NCBI GenBank assembly: GCA_014898425.1
Contig: RCSZ01000005.1
Coordinates: 1,514,501 to 1,578,500, forward strand
DNA from: Botryotinia globosa
Lineage: Eukaryota; Ascomycota; Leotiomycetes; Helotiales; Sclerotiniaceae
DNA length: 64,000 nucleotides
Direction: 5' to 3'
The notes beneath the pieces were generated by a model, which was given only the letters and a program-made list of their open reading frames with translations, searched no databases and was not told the origin of the DNA. The number at the start of each line of letters is the position of its first letter. Position 1 is the first letter of the stretch. Made by a program: the position numbers and the translations under genes. Shown piece after piece: positions 45,023 to 59,000 of the stretch.

Positions 45023-47657
45023 TTAGTACACGCTGTCGTCAGCGTCATCCATTCCTTGAGAAATCATGGAGGGCGTTGAAACGTCCGATACTTCCATGTC
45101 ATCCTCGTAGCCGACAAGGGCTTGAGAATGAAGTCGGAAGGAGTCACCCATGAGTTTTGTGATTCTATAATATGTTAGTATGATGTATATTTGACGATGA
45201 ACGTTGTGACTTACCCCCAAACGACAACTTCATCAAGCATGCTACCCCAGACACGAGCGACGGTAGAGCTAAGCTTGGAGCTATAGCCTACAGAATCATC
45301 GTCAAAGAGGGCTCGGATCTTGTTTTGCATGACCAATTCCTCCTCAGTCGGAGGCTCCTCGTCATTTTCCAGGCGATAGAGCCACAAGCTGAGGATGACC
45401 ATGAGATCCAAGCCACAAAGAGGATGTTCGATACTCCAGTTGGTAGCCGACGTCCTAGCAACCCAGCGAATTCCTTGAACGGCTGCAGTTTCAATGCAAT
45501 TGTAGCATTCTTGAATGACTTTGATCATCTCGCTGGACCTCTTGACCTTGTCCCTAGCATTTGACATGGCAGCAGCAACTTCATAAGAGTCATGATACCT
45601 CAGAACTTCTTGAATCGATTTAAGGTCAACCTCAAGGCGAGCCTTAGCATTGCGGAACAGGGCCATAGCATTAAAAATCAATGGATGTCCTTTGTGCGGG
45701 GCATTGAGTGGAACTGAAACAATCTCTGGCTCACATAGGTCAAGCGATTTCTCCCAGGTCTCCAATGCAAGACGGAGTTTGAATTCCAAGACCATATCTT
45801 GAAGTGCTTCCGGGCTGCGCTTATGGTACCAGATCTCAAGGAAAAGCGCATTGATCATGACACGAGTTGCGAAAGCACTGTAGCGTAAGGATTCGCCCTG
45901 AAAGAGGTTATCGTGAGCCTCCATGAATGATGGTATATCGGCAGCTTTGAGGTGTTCTTTCCAGGTAGCTTCGTCGGAAACATTAAGATTCCACATCGCT
46001 TCAGTCGAGGGAAGCTGTAGATCTTCAAACTCGTTAAAACTGATAGCAGGCGTATGGTTGTATGTCAATGTCAGTAAGCCAAAGAAGATGTATACTGCAT
46101 AGTACGTTCGTCGACAGCCCTCATCTTCCACCCATTCGGATCTGGTAGGCGCAGCACCTTCTCGAGCGTCGGTGCGAAGCTTCAGCTCGTAACGATTACC
46201 AGCAACCATGTTAGCAAGTAAACTCTTGATCGAGCAAGCCCATTCCAGCCCCTTTGGATCTCCACTCCAACTTGCGAAAATCATGTTGAGAAGTGAGCTT
46301 TGCATAGTCCACAAAGGACACTTGCGTGAGCTGAAATTCTCCTTGTTTTGTAAGAACTGATTTACGAGCACCTTGGAACCAATGTGCATCATGTATGCAT
46401 GATCTTGATCGAAGGCATAAAGAGCACCAATGGATAGCACAGCAAGAAGAAGTGGTGGTGAGACTTGCGTTGGTTTAAAGGTCGAAGGGTGCAAGAAGGG
46501 TAAGTGATGGTGGAACAAGCTGAAGTAGGTCGAAAGAAATCGGTTCAACGATGCTAACGGGGGGAGACGGAAGCCTTCTGGAATTGCTCGTTCACTGTCG
46601 TGGCCACGGATATTGTCCAAGATAATGTTGCGTTCTTCATCGCCAGTGACTTGAGGTGCTCTCATCGCTGCTGCTTCGGAGCGGGGCTGTATTGGTGACA
46701 ATTGGGGGGTGGAAGCCATTGAGGGTGGCAATGAATCAATCATGGACTGTAACGCGGGGACGAGTCCATTATAGCTTGACGACGCCTTGTGCTTTACGAT
46801 AGGTGGAAGCTGATTAGGATGAGGTTGCATTGTGCTACCGCTTGGATAAGATGCCTGGGAATCTTGAGAACCAGAAGCGCCCGAGGTGATTGAATGAGAC
46901 TTTGGCTCCGTTACAGACTGCGGCATGAAAGAATCCCACGGGACCTGGGGAAGCGAAATTGCCCCCGAAGGATATGTGACGGATGGTTCCATGAGCGGAG
47001 TTCCATTATGAGAGAAAGCCATTCCAGGTCTATTCTCATATGGGCCTACGCCTGCGTTGCGCATTGCTGCAGTAGCTTTGTGGTGAAGGTCGGTCATCAA
47101 CATGGCGGCAGTCTCTAGGTCAACTAACCCATCACTACTGGCCTCGATCTGTTCAAGGGCCGATGTGTCAATAGCGATGGCTGATTTGGCTGAGCCGGAT
47201 ACAACGGATGCCTTGGGGCCGGCACGTCGCTTTACATCACTATGTAAAGGAATACCTCCATCTTTGGCGTGTACGGTTCGATCATGTCGGAGCAACAAAT
47301 CGCGTCGCACAAAGGTACTTCTACATTTCATGCACTTGAACGGACGCTCCTTAGTATCTGCGACGACGATGTTAATATACTATTCAATTGTCGCGATGGA
47401 ATTGTAATGGTGTAATCGTAGTCGCAATCCAGGGTTGATAAATCAACCACGCGATTCGATTCAGGGGGGGGGGCTAAAAGGAGTGTAAGGAACACCAAAA
47501 ACTTACGTGATCTCTCATGTCTACTACGATGTTCACTCCTGCTGAAAGCTCTATTACAAAATTGACATTTGTACTTCTTCTCCGGAACAAGAGACGACTT
47601 CCTTATTGTTGACGTTGATGCACCCGCAGGCAAGATATTTAAGGCTGCGACAGGCAT
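45023..47657 (-). CDS. C2H2 zinc-finger transcription factor with fungal_trans domain
   Basis: Three exons (47657-47507, 47357-45215, 45164-45023) encode 811 residues. Two tandem C2H2 fingers lie at the N-terminus: Cys31/Cys34/His47/His51 and Cys59/Cys62/His75/His80, joined by a TKERPFK linker. The first intron falls inside the His51 codon. The pair resembles the Adr1/AmdX-type two-finger arrangement. A low-complexity region follows, then a fungal-specific transcription factor domain (PF04082-like) from about 315: LNRFLSTYFSLFHHHLPFLHPSTF, ending with helical segments to about 760. Adr1-like factors regulate carbon or nitrogen source use; the target genes here are not known. The GH16 gene is 3.7 kb downstream, with no evidence of a link. 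Confidence 0.88.
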
Positions 47658-48515
47658 CGTGTTCGAGGAACTCTTCTGACTGGACTACAGGCTTCGCACT
47701 CGATATTAAGCTTCGAAATGATTTACAGATCGATGGTTGAATATCGACTGATTCGCGGGGGAGGGGCGTAAGGTTTAAAGTGTGTATTGCTTGATGTATA
47801 AATTGTTCATTTGATGTGGACTTATTGTCATAGATGGATGAGTATATTTGGGGTATTGATTCGATGGCAGAGGCCGTGTGGAATTGTAGAAAGAGTGTAA
47901 AACCACGCAGTCGCGTCGACGAAAGATCGAGATATCCAAGGGATCCGTGTCTCGAGGGGTTGATGAAATGAGAATTAAGTGTGTGAATGACAATCACGAA
48001 ATACCAAGGAGGAATGTTTTGATGAAAATTTGAAGAAAAAACAAGAGTGTGTTTGATGAAAAGATGATGGAATGAATGAGGGGTGAAAGCTGTTAAAAGA
48101 GAGGGGATGGGAGAGGGGAGGGGGGACTGATGGGAATTTTAGTGAAAGGTGAAGGTGGGTGTGGATCATCCACCCACCGAGAAGTTAGAACCCGCTGAGT
48201 TAGCGAGTTAGCGAGTTAGCGTGGAATTTCTTATGCAAAAAAAATAATAAAAAATGATTATTTTTACCCAGGGAGGTCATATTATATTATTCTTGGTCGT
48301 ATTCATCATATTCATATTCATGTCCTTTCATAACCGGTATGAAATCGAGATAGTAGACAGATTCTATGAGAGCTAGACTAGAAGATTAGGTCACGTAGGT
48401 ATGTACATGCTCAAGTTGAAATGTACCAAGTACGAGGTCATCATCCAGTACACAGTTTTTCTGTTCTTTTCTATGCCCTTGTATATACCTTTATCTTCAT
48501 CTTCATCTTATATTG

Positions 48516-48553
48516 TCCTCCTCCTCTTCCTCCTCCTCCTCCTCCTCCTCCTC
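48516..48553. repeat. (CTC)n microsatellite
   Basis: About twelve CTC/TCC units with one interruption. Confidence 0.9.
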
Positions 48554-49340
48554 ATATTCTCATATGCTCATTCAAACTTGAACCCCATCCAAACCCCAAC
48601 ATGATCAATCCCTTTCGAATCCGGCAATCAAATATCCTCGGGTGTGCATGCTTCGGGACCTACCTATTGGGTATATACCTAGGTCGGTCGGTATGTGATG
48701 GAAATAAATATTCATAAAAGGAGGAAGAGCATCAAGATATGTATGTCGCGTCGCAAGGAAGAAGTGATATTGGAGGTATAAAGTATGTAAGTAGGTACGC
48801 GCAGTAAGATCGCGCCGCCACCCCTTTGGATGATTAATGCCAGGGTTTTACTTTTACTTTTGATTGTGATTCTTATTCTTATTTTGCTTTAGTCCCGAAC
48901 ATCAATTACTTTCTTTCTTCTTCCTCTTCTTCTCCAAAGGGAAGAAATCAACACGATAAGAGCGGCACTGGATTGCGAGAGTTATTGGGTTCAATTGAAT
49001 CAGAATATTTAGCCTAGGTAGTAGGTACGTACAACTAATTGAACTGTGCACACTGCACTGCACTGCTGCACTTAGCAATTTAACTTCAGCTGTTACTTGT
49101 TGCATAATTCGCAATGTTTAAGGTGGCTCGGTGGTTGGGTGGTTGGGTTTCGAAAACTGGATTGGACTCGCAAATCTGGAGGAGGGAGTCAAGTTTTGTT
49201 GTTGCTTGCTGTTCAATGACTGACAGACTGATCTTGCCATCCGATCTACTGTATTATTTATAGCTTGGAGGGTTTTGGGGCGAAATAAGCTTAGGTACTG
49301 CTGGGTGGTACAGTAGTACTAGGGAAGATGGGAGAGAAAT

Positions 49341-49380
49341 GGGATTGGATGGGATTGGATGGGATTGGATGGGATTGGAT
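49341..49380. repeat. 10-bp minisatellite (GGGATTGGAT)4
   Basis: Four perfect decamers followed by a partial GGGATT. Confidence 0.97.
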
Positions 49381-49400
49381 GGGATTTGAATTTGAATTTG

Positions 49401-49448
49401 CACTTGCACTTGCACTTGCACTTGCACTTGCACTTGCACTTGCACTTG
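49401..49448. repeat. 6-bp minisatellite (CACTTG)8
   Basis: Eight perfect hexamers, preceded by two or three related GAATTT units, only 20 bp after the GGGATTGGAT array. Confidence 0.97.
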
Positions 49449-49749
49449 GATTGAGATTTAGATTTCATATGATCTGGTTATTAAGGCAAGGTTGGTTGGT
49501 TAGGTTTGCTATGCTACCTATGCTATGCTATGCTGTGCTATGATGTGGTGTCGCGTGTATTTGGCTTTGCATCCTTCTTTAGCTAGGGGCCCAGGGGTAG
49601 GGATAGTGTGTGGGTAGGTGGGAGGTATCTCGATTCTCAATTGATCGTGAGACTGATTACGATCCTACGGAGTACAGTAGTGATCATGGGACCTCTAGAT
49701 GGCAAAAAAGCCTTGATTTATTTCCCTGGGTACGGAGTAGGAGATACTT

Positions 49750-49793
49750 GCCATCTACCTGCCATCTACCTGCCATCTATCTGCCATCTACCT
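49750..49793. repeat. 11-bp tandem repeat (GCCATCTACCT)4
   Basis: Four units; the third has T in place of C at position 9. Confidence 0.95.
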
Positions 49794-49859
49794 ACCTAGG
49801 TATCTATCTCTATCTACCTAGCAGGTATTATGAGATCCTCCAGACTCGTTTCTGGTAGA

Positions 49860-49936
49860 GAGTATTTACACAGTATTTAATGATTCATACTCGAGTATTT
49901 ACACAGTATTTAAGGATTCATACTCGAGTATTTACA
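49860..49936. repeat. 33-bp direct repeat, 2.3 copies, with TACTCGAGTA palindromes
   Basis: Units begin at 49860, 49893 and 49926 (GAGTATTTACA…). The first two differ at one base. Each junction creates the 10-bp palindrome TACTCGAGTA. Confidence 0.95.
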
Positions 49937-52900
49937 TTGGTTTGGTAAAAGTACATTACGACTCACGACTCACGAGTCAAGCAATGATAATTAATACATA
50001 ACCTATATGATATATCCAACCTCCCACATAAATCCTCCCCGCCCTTTCTCTCCGTACACCGTCCCTTCAAACACTACCAATTCCACTCACTACCTAGGTA
50101 CAGACTCAGTACCTCGAAATAGAAATACTAGGTCCCAAGCATCTTATCTACATGTTTCGAAACTTCGAAAGTCGGTATGAAATATGAAAGTCTACATACA
50201 ATGCTGACATTGCTGACTAGCATGACTACCTAGCACCCCAACTTCAGTCCAAGGCTGTAATTGCCAGCGCAACAGCGCAACAGCGCAACAGCTGTTGATA
50301 ATTCACCGCGAATAAAGTTCTATTCGCGTCGTCTTGTAATTAAGTTGCAACCCCACGTACGCTGTACATCCCACCAGTTGGCCGCTTCCCACAGGCCTGC
50401 CATCACAGCCCATCCATTCAGCCCATTCAACTGCAAAGGAAATTGTCAAACTACCTAACACGGCTTGCCCGCTTTCAATTTAAGAATAAATAACGCGATC
50501 GAACATTGTAAGTAACATTGGCATTGGGTATTGGGTATTGGGGGGGAGGGGGAGTATAGAGGTGGGATTTGGGGATCTTAGATTGGGTAGGAGGTGTAGG
50601 GGCATTGGAACCTGTGGACCTAGATTATCATTATTGGAGACTCCTCGGATACCTTTGGGGGGAAAAAGCAAATCACTCCCGCATCCAATCATATTTATAT
50701 TATTTTTTATGCTCATCACCAAATCTTATCCCAGAATCGAAAATCCTTTTCTTTCTTTCTTTCTCTCTTTCTTTCCTTTTCTATACATATACATACATAC
50801 ATATACAGTACAATCATATACTCTTCTCTTAACCCTCTGGAAAATACCCCCCCCCCTCCTCTTACCCCTCTACCAGGAGCGGGGAATGTTGCTAAGGAAC
50901 AACGCAGAACTTCAATCGTTGTCAGCCCACTATCATCTTCTTCGCCGTAAACTCGATGTTATTGCCTTGCTTGTATTTTATGCTTTTGATCTCACCGCCA
51001 TGATACCCCGTTCGCGAACCCTCGCTGCTTTTGATTGCAACGTACATGATAATCAATATTGCGTTTCCAATATCTGGCTGATTCCCATTGGCCCATTGGC
51101 TCAGAATATACACATCCATTTAATTCCAATGATGATTTCGTGCTCGACTGTCCATCCAAGTTAAATCACCATTTGTGATCAACACATAATATAGACATTA
51201 GTCTGATGGATGGTCCCGTTATTCGATTAGAGGACAAACGATATGCCAGGTACGCGAATAAACCATCATCAGCATCCACTCGCATTAAAATCCTTTCTTA
51301 TTTGGTCTTAGTTCTAGGAACGCTTCCCCGGACCCACCGAGTCTCCTGTGTGATTTGGATGCACAATTTCACAACCCGGTCAGTGAATCAGTGGTGACTC
51401 TGCGAGCGAGGGAGGGCACCATTGCACCATACAGCAACAAAGCACCCGAGTCGGGACGGCTCGTGATGACCTATCAAAATTAATCATGCTCAGAAAACCT
51501 GATTCAACAAAGTCGCTGCATTGGACCATGTTGTTACAAACCAACGGTGAAGAAGCTCACTGAAGCAAAACTTAGAAGAGTTCTTCCTGCAGATACATGA
51601 TACATCCAGATCCCAACCTAGGTGTGGCTCCTTCTGCCCCTCATATCGAAAGCATAGAAGCCGTCTTGATAACCTTCCATGACTTCTACCAGACTTTATC
51701 AGCATTCTACCCAATCAAATTCACGGGCCTACTTGACTTAATCTGGATCCAATGCCGAGATCATCCTTCACCGGTCAATGCCCTCCGAGACAGTGGATTC
51801 CCTATGCAAAGAAACACAATAAATAATCAATTCTGAATTTCTGATGTCTCTTTTCACATTTCGTGAGTCGAATATTCAGGGATGGTATAAATCTGCCATG
51901 TCCCTCATCGTCCGCCTTGATTATTCGAGGCACTGGCATCCAATCAAACCTGATGAAATGAGACAACCTCACGGCAGAAACGGGTACTAAAAATCCAGGA
52001 GACGGATTTCTGGGTCCTCGTGTTTTCATTCCGCCAGTTCGGGGGAGGCTATCCGGTAACATCTAGAACGAATAAGATCATCCATAGCAAGGAGCCACCC
52101 AGACTTTTACAGCAATGTTTGTGTGAACCTAGACCTGCTATTCGTTACGGTATTCTACCATGTTAAGTTCTAGCAGGCGACTCACGTGGCACCTCCTTCA
52201 CCGATTAGTTAAGAAGAAATCCAGAACCTCGACTTCGACATGGGAATCTATGCACCCACGACACCGCTAGGTGCGTTATCACAAAAATTGGCATTAGCAA
52301 GATGGCCAAATTGTACAGTTCACAAACAAGACATTCATCAATCTAACTTATGCAACTACAAACTCTACTGATATCGCAGATAGTTGAGGGAAACTTCACC
52401 GCTGAGATTGTTACCTAGACAACTGTTACTTGGTATGGAACCCCTCTTCAAGTACTACACCTCGTTACTTTCCTATCTGCATTTCAACGTGGTCGTGCTT
52501 GGTTATTCAAAACATTTTGTTATTCTCATTGCGAAGCGTGTGTTTCAAGGGTGTTCGGTCAACCCAAGTTTCCGATGTCCGAAATTGGACTCGGATGAAC
52601 ACCTCGAGCTAATAAGTACGAAAGTACAAATCGCTGGCTATAACATGTACTACATACAGTATTGACAAGTTCCAAAAATATCGAAAGGTCTCATCTCAAG
52701 AAGACCCGGTCGCAGATTTACTTGTGCAACACGATCTTAGCTAAGCAGACTTTGATGAAATACTTACTCTTGTACCTCGGGCGTTGCGACCTGATTCCAG
52801 AACTTCAAAATTTGAACAAGCACGGGAACGAATCATTCTAGCATGAAATGCAATCTCGAGACTTCAGCAGGCCAGTACCATATATCACGTAGGTACCAGT

Positions 52901-55560
52901 AAATGGTCTTTCATACTCTTTTCTCTCTTCATGCCTTTACAATCTCACCTTATCGCAAACCCCTCCATGCCCCTAGCCAGATGAAACTACAAGCACTTTC
53001 GCACTTCCACCCCACTCCTAAAACAGAAGGTCCTGATCTCCTTGTTCCTATCTTCCATCAATCATTCCACCCTCCTTCTAGAATCATTCTAGAAGCAAAA
53101 ATGGTGATGCCCCCACCTGAACTCGAAAGCTGAAACCTTGATATTTGCGACAGTATCACTTTGACACTAGTGAACACGAATTGCATTGTTTCCTTCTTTG
53201 GGTGTGACTACATCTCACACGATAGATGCGTAACTCATTAATTCGATTGCGCGGGAGGGAAGCACAAAGGGTTGCAATACTTACTAGCGAGGAAGTCGAT
53301 GATTAGAAATAGATTCAAAGGAGGAGGAGGAGAGGGGGTTTTCAAGAAATGTAAGCACCCGAGCAAGGTCGCCCTCGGTATACGCATAATGACTTTGTGA
53401 AGGACAAAAACAAACGATGATCATATTGTTGATAGAAGACCAATAGACATATCAAAAACGGTGAATCAACAGCCACCGAATCTTACAGTCAACAGCGGGA
53501 ATTCTCGGTCGGCCCGAATCTCCTTATGTACATGAGAGGCGCAATATCTTGTCAAAGTTGGGAGCATGGAGAAACGGCCAAGTGCCATGAAATCCTGCGC
53601 ACTTAGCCGTGGCTTCGTTAAACCCCTCATCGGTTCATCTGATATGTCAAGTCTTCCACCAGCTTTGTATCAGAATAGAGAACGTCTGGGATTGTAACTC
53701 ACGTGATGAGATGCGATACCGACCCGCAAGATCGGGTGGAAAGCGAATCTAGGGTTGGTTGGGCACATAACCTCTAATTTGTTCTTACTTGCGTGTGGTT
53801 ACTGCACTGTCATGGATCCCATGCACTAAAATCGAATCGAGAATCATTCCTGGTAATGGGCGAGGTTCCTCCTGACTCCCAAACAGAACCCTCATTTTAT
53901 CTCAACAGGCTTGAGAGGAGAAAAGACAAAGTTTTCCTCGCAGATCAAGGGATGCGAGGGGCAGTCTTCATTTTTAGGGCAAAGAAATGTACCAAAAGAG
54001 GGTACCTTGTATCGCAGCAAGTACCGTTGCACAGTCTTACTTGATAATTCCCGGAAGAGCCAAGAACGAATTTGGTAAAGTGTAGTTGATGACGGTTGCC
54101 TTGAATAGAGATTGTCTTCTAGGTAGTGCTTGGTGGTGGTTGAAGAAATTCCTGATTACATAGATTCGCAGTGACTGATACATGTCGTGATGGCTTGCCT
54201 CGTGGCAATGCCCTCCTTCCCACATGGCACCAGGACTGATGACACTGCAGCAGGATGTAGTGAAATACAATGTCGAACCAGTATGGTAGTTACTCATCAA
54301 TTATTGACGTTTTGGCTAGGCAGGTAGATAGGACGAACATTGTACATAGCAACACGATGAGATCCTGAACAGTCTCTCGATATTGGATGTCAAACGTTTC
54401 CCAATGAGGACCACAGGAGGTTATATGCAATTACTCTTACTTGCATGAAGCTCCCTCTGAACTCCTCTCAGAAGTTATCATTGACATCAATAAAAACACT
54501 CTTTTTCTTTACCTCCCCAAACCCCCAAGGTTGAATGAAGAACACTATATGATGAATCTGTTTCTGTGTATAATATTATTCGACCTCGATGCAAACCCAA
54601 GAGACTGCTCTGTAGACCTCTAAGTACTAGATCGATATCAGCTAGGTAGTCACTCATCAATTTGGTTACGGCTTGTTATTATGTTCTATTTACCTGTCCG
54701 ATACCTACGGAGCATCTATATATGAAGTGAAGACTTGCCCACCACCAAGGTCGGTCGGTTACCTTCCTCTGTGTTTCAATTCCGCCAATGGATATCCGAG
54801 CCGATATCCACATGCTCCCCTTCCCCCCTTCTCCCCAATTATCAATAATGCAACCAATCTACTTGACTATACCTATATACCCTACTATCTGCCTGGGTCT
54901 AGTTGGTGTAGTTTTCTCTGAAGACATTCTATCATTCTTCATTCTTGATTCTTGATTCTTCATTCCTCACACTTCACTCTTCACTCTTCACTTTATCATT
55001 TCTTCCACTCTTTACCCATATGTTCTCTTGACAAATCATATCTTTGTATCCCTACTCGAGTCGCACCTAGTACCTACCTCATCTTCATTCATTTCAGACA
55101 TCAACGCTATCACTTACAATAAAAGTAAAGAAAAATATACGCTGCAATTATAATTACGAAACGCAAGACATATATTACTATTACTATTACTACTCCTAAT
55201 ACTACTACTACCCAACCAGATACCTAAGGTACCAACCAACCAAATCGCTGATTGCGAACATCAAAATATATATATATATATATTTATTTTTTTCTACCAA
55301 AAGACTGGTGGACCCTTGTATATACACATACTATTATTTACTCCCTACTCTATACCACTACACCTTTCCGAGTTTAACTCCATTGTGCTAAACGTGTACC
55401 TCGTTGAAACAATCCCTTCAACACCAAAACCACTACAGTACTGCGATTTGCGAATTTTGGCGATAACGAGGCAAATCTGCCCTGCTTCAATAGCCCGCCC
55501 ACCTTTATAATATTCCTTTCGACTTCATTTGGCTATATCTATATACCATATATCAAATAT

Positions 55561-55628
55561 CACACACACACACTCTCTCTCTCTCTCTCTCTATACACAC
55601 ATACACGCACACGCACACGCACACACAG
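55561..55628. repeat. Compound (CA)n-(CT)n-(CACG)n microsatellite in the probable CDC25 leader
   Basis: Six CA units, about ten CT units, then imperfect ACAC/ACGC units. It lies 450 bp before the CDC25 start codon, in a stretch that is probably transcribed. Confidence 0.92.
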
Positions 55629-56080
55629 AAGCACACAGGCGCATGAATGGTGTGGCAATCGAACTACATACATCCTATCTATCTTTCAGCTAATCGATGT
55701 TCCACTGACTATAACCATAACCGCCCGAAGTCTCTCCAATCATTATCGAAATTGATCGACAGCACCCGACAAACTACCTAACCATACCCCTCCTCTGCAA
55801 CATCCATATCCAATATATATCTTATACTTTCAAAAGCGCGTACACCTACTTGGAACGACTAATCATGAGTTGAAAATGTTAATGAATGACACAGACCGTG
55901 GTCTCGGTAACATATTCAGAAAGAAATACCTTCGCAACTTCCCACTCGAGTAATACGACCAATTCTGCTGTATAGGGAGATCGACTTCGTTATAACGGCA
56001 GATACACTCCCACGTTCAATATTACCTGGAAGAAAATATAGAAACCTCGAATCGCTAAAACGCGCAAACCATCGCCACTT

Positions 56081-59000
56081 ATGAATGGGTTATTGGGAAA
56101 CGCTCCGCAGGCAAATATGTATGTGCGAGCGCTATACGACTACGAGGCCGACGACCGAACAAGTCTTAGTTTTCACGAGGGGGATATAATACAGGTGATT
56201 ACACAATTAGAAAGTGGTTGGTGGGATGGAGTCATAAATGGTGTGAGGGGATGGTTCCCCAGTAATTACTGTCAGGTTGTCTCGGGCCCTGAAGATGTCC
56301 TGGACGGCAAGCCGAATGGGGCTGGAATGGGTATAGATGACGATGTCGACGACGATGAAGACGACGAAGAACAATACGAAGAGCAGTATGATGATGAGGG
56401 CGAAGAATCAGAACGTGACGACTTTTCACATTTGCCTGCAACCGGTGTGAACAGCAATGGGAGATCAGGGGCGGATTTCTGGATACCTCAAGCGACTCCT
56501 GATGGTAGATTGTTCTATTTCAACACGGAGACTGGCGAGAGTAGTATGGAGCTACCGTTGGAATCGCCATCTTCGTCAACGGAAATGGGACCGAGAGATC
56601 GGATGAATGTCAATATACCGGAGAAAACAAGGCCCCCGCCAGAAATGATGGCGCGAGGATATATGAATGAAACAGACGATGAATCGGAAGGAAATTCTGC
56701 GTCTGAGCTCGACGGAGAGTCTATAATGCTCGCATCTAAATCCTCCTTTGTATGCTGCCTACTAAGTATGACTATATTGTACCTGCTAACATCTCTCAGC
56801 CACGTAAGAAACGCAGATCTCAATTGTCTGAAGGTGTGTCACCAGCTACCTCGATGGACTCAATCAACGGCACATCTCCTGGCACTCGGTCACGAGCCGA
56901 CACGTTCAACACACCGAATGTATCCCTAACGGCAATGCCGATAATGGGGCCATCTACAACTTCTTTCACGACTCCTGCGCTTGGCCCACCACACGCTGCT
57001 ACTTTGCCTCGATCATTCTTTGATGATGGATCCGCTGCGCCACTGACATGGAATAGACTCGTTGCAAATATGAAGAAAGCTGTGGATCGCTATCGCGAAG
57101 CAATCAACAACCATGATCGTTCCGAGTACGTTCGCCGAGCTGAAGATATTTCCGATCACCTACGACTATTACTGGCTGCTGGATCTGGTACTACTGATAA
57201 TCATTCTGGTCAGCCTTCTATCATCTCTACTAACAAAGCACTGTATCCCCACTTTCGGGACATGATGTCCAAATTCTCGAAATTAGTTATTTCGTCACAC
57301 ATTGCTGCTTCTGACTGGCCCAATTCGGAGTCATATCAAAAATGCTTGCAGGAGGCGGATGGCGTACTTCTAGGCGTTTTCAGCTACGTTGAGGTCGCCC
57401 GCCAGCAGCGCGGCGAGGATATACCACGATTACTCCCTGGTTTTGTCGTTGGTAGCACTATTGGTGGTAGTTGGCAAAATAACGGGCTTGGATCCAGAGA
57501 CCCTCTAACATCCAACTTTCTCGACGAAGATGAGAATGTCGTTGAACCTTCTGCGATTTTGGATGCAAAGTTGATGGAGAGACTCGATGATCTGAAGAGA
57601 ATGCTAACATCTAGCATTCGAAAATTGGAGGAGCATCTCGTACTCACCGACAAAATTATCACCCCTTACAGACACGAACTGATTGGTAATAATGTCTGTG
57701 CAGCCGCGCAAAAAGTTCTCGAGATGTTCAAGCCTTGGGTGTCTACGGTTGAATCTATCAACTTGTCTTCTCTTGGCGATGCATTCCAGAATCCTCAACT
57801 TATTGACTTCGCCAAACAGAAGCAAAGTTTATATGATAACATATCAGATTTATTGCTAGGGTGTCAGGCTGTAGCCGGGCCTTTAGGTGATGAGTGGGCA
57901 GAAGTCCGTGGGGAGTCATTGGAAGGGCGACTGATTTATGTGCGCACGTGTTCAAGATCTTTGGAAACAAACTCATCTCATATTGGCTTCTCACTGCAGC
58001 TTCTTGGTGAGCTTGTTCAAACAGCTATGCAGCAGGCTTTGCCTCTCGAAGAGAGGGCGAAAAGTCTACGGAGAGGTGATAGCGCGCCCTACGAGCGACC
58101 CCATCAACGATCAGACTCCCGGAACCCATCACTCCGTCCTAACCTTGCAGATATTGGTAAGTCACAAACTTACTCTGAGGGTGATACAGTTCTGCCACCA
58201 TTCCGAAAGGAGAACTCTAAAGTCAGGAAGTTCTTTGGCGAAGAGCCAACTCGAAGAGATGCCCCAGACGAGACACCAGACTGCTTGAAGCTTGACCACG
58301 AAGATGATATTTCCTACGATACAAAAGTACAGCCTCCTATCTTGAAGGGCGGTACACTTGTAGCATTGGTCGAGCAGCTTACACGCCACGATAAATTGAG
58401 TTCGGATTTCAACAACACCTTTTTACTCACGTATCGGTCTTTTACGAATGCGAGAGAATTATTCGAGCATTTGGTGAAACGCTTTCAGGTGCAGCCCCCT
58501 GAAGGTATGCCTCCAGGAGACTATGAAACATGGGTATCCCGAAAACAAAAGCCAATCAGATTTCGAGTTGTCAACATTCTGAAATCATGGTTTGAACTCT
58601 TTTGGATGGAGGATCAAAGTGACGATACCAAAGCTCTCATAGCCAACGTCTACACTTTTGCTCGAGATACTGTAAAAGCTACTGAAACGCCAGGTTCCGG
58701 TTCATTGATGACTCTCCTAGAACAACGGTTACGGGGACAGGAAGCTACAGCTAAACGTTTAGTCTTAACCTTGAACCACTCCACGCCCCAGCCGATCATG
58801 CCCAAAAACATGAAGAAGCTTAAATTCTTGGATATTGATGTGACAGAATTTGCACGTCAACTTACCATTGTCGAGTCAAAGCTTTATGGGAAGATCAAAC
58901 CCACGGAATGCTTAAACAAAACTTGGCAGAAGAAAGTTGGCGAAAATGACCCTGAGCCTGCACCAAATGTTAAGGCGCTGATCCTGCATTCTAATCAATT

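Larger units (their letters stand above)
47658..56080. promoter_or_regulatory. 8.4-kb head-to-head gene-poor region between C2H2 factor and CDC25
   Basis: The longest stretch without a recognised gene. The left end (47.66-48.2 kb) is CT-rich on the minus strand and looks like a leader of the C2H2 gene. The middle (48.5-50.3 kb) is full of micro- and minisatellites. The right end (54.9-56.08 kb) has CT/CA runs and many short upstream ATG frames, consistent with a long CDC25 leader. Frames at 50538-51164, 51597-51836, 52903-53133 and 53793-54044 have no recognisable domain or convincing splice structure. Confidence 0.5.

Noticed and set aside
49860..49936. 33-bp repeats resembling a CRISPR array
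   Set aside because: Units are directly adjacent with no spacers, and this is a eukaryotic genome; it is an ordinary tandem repeat.
50538..51164. 208-codon plus-strand frame in the large intergenic region
   Set aside because: Composition is simple-sequence (runs of Phe/Ser/Leu and Tyr/Ile from CT and TA repeats), with no domain or homology recognised and overlapping frames of similar quality.
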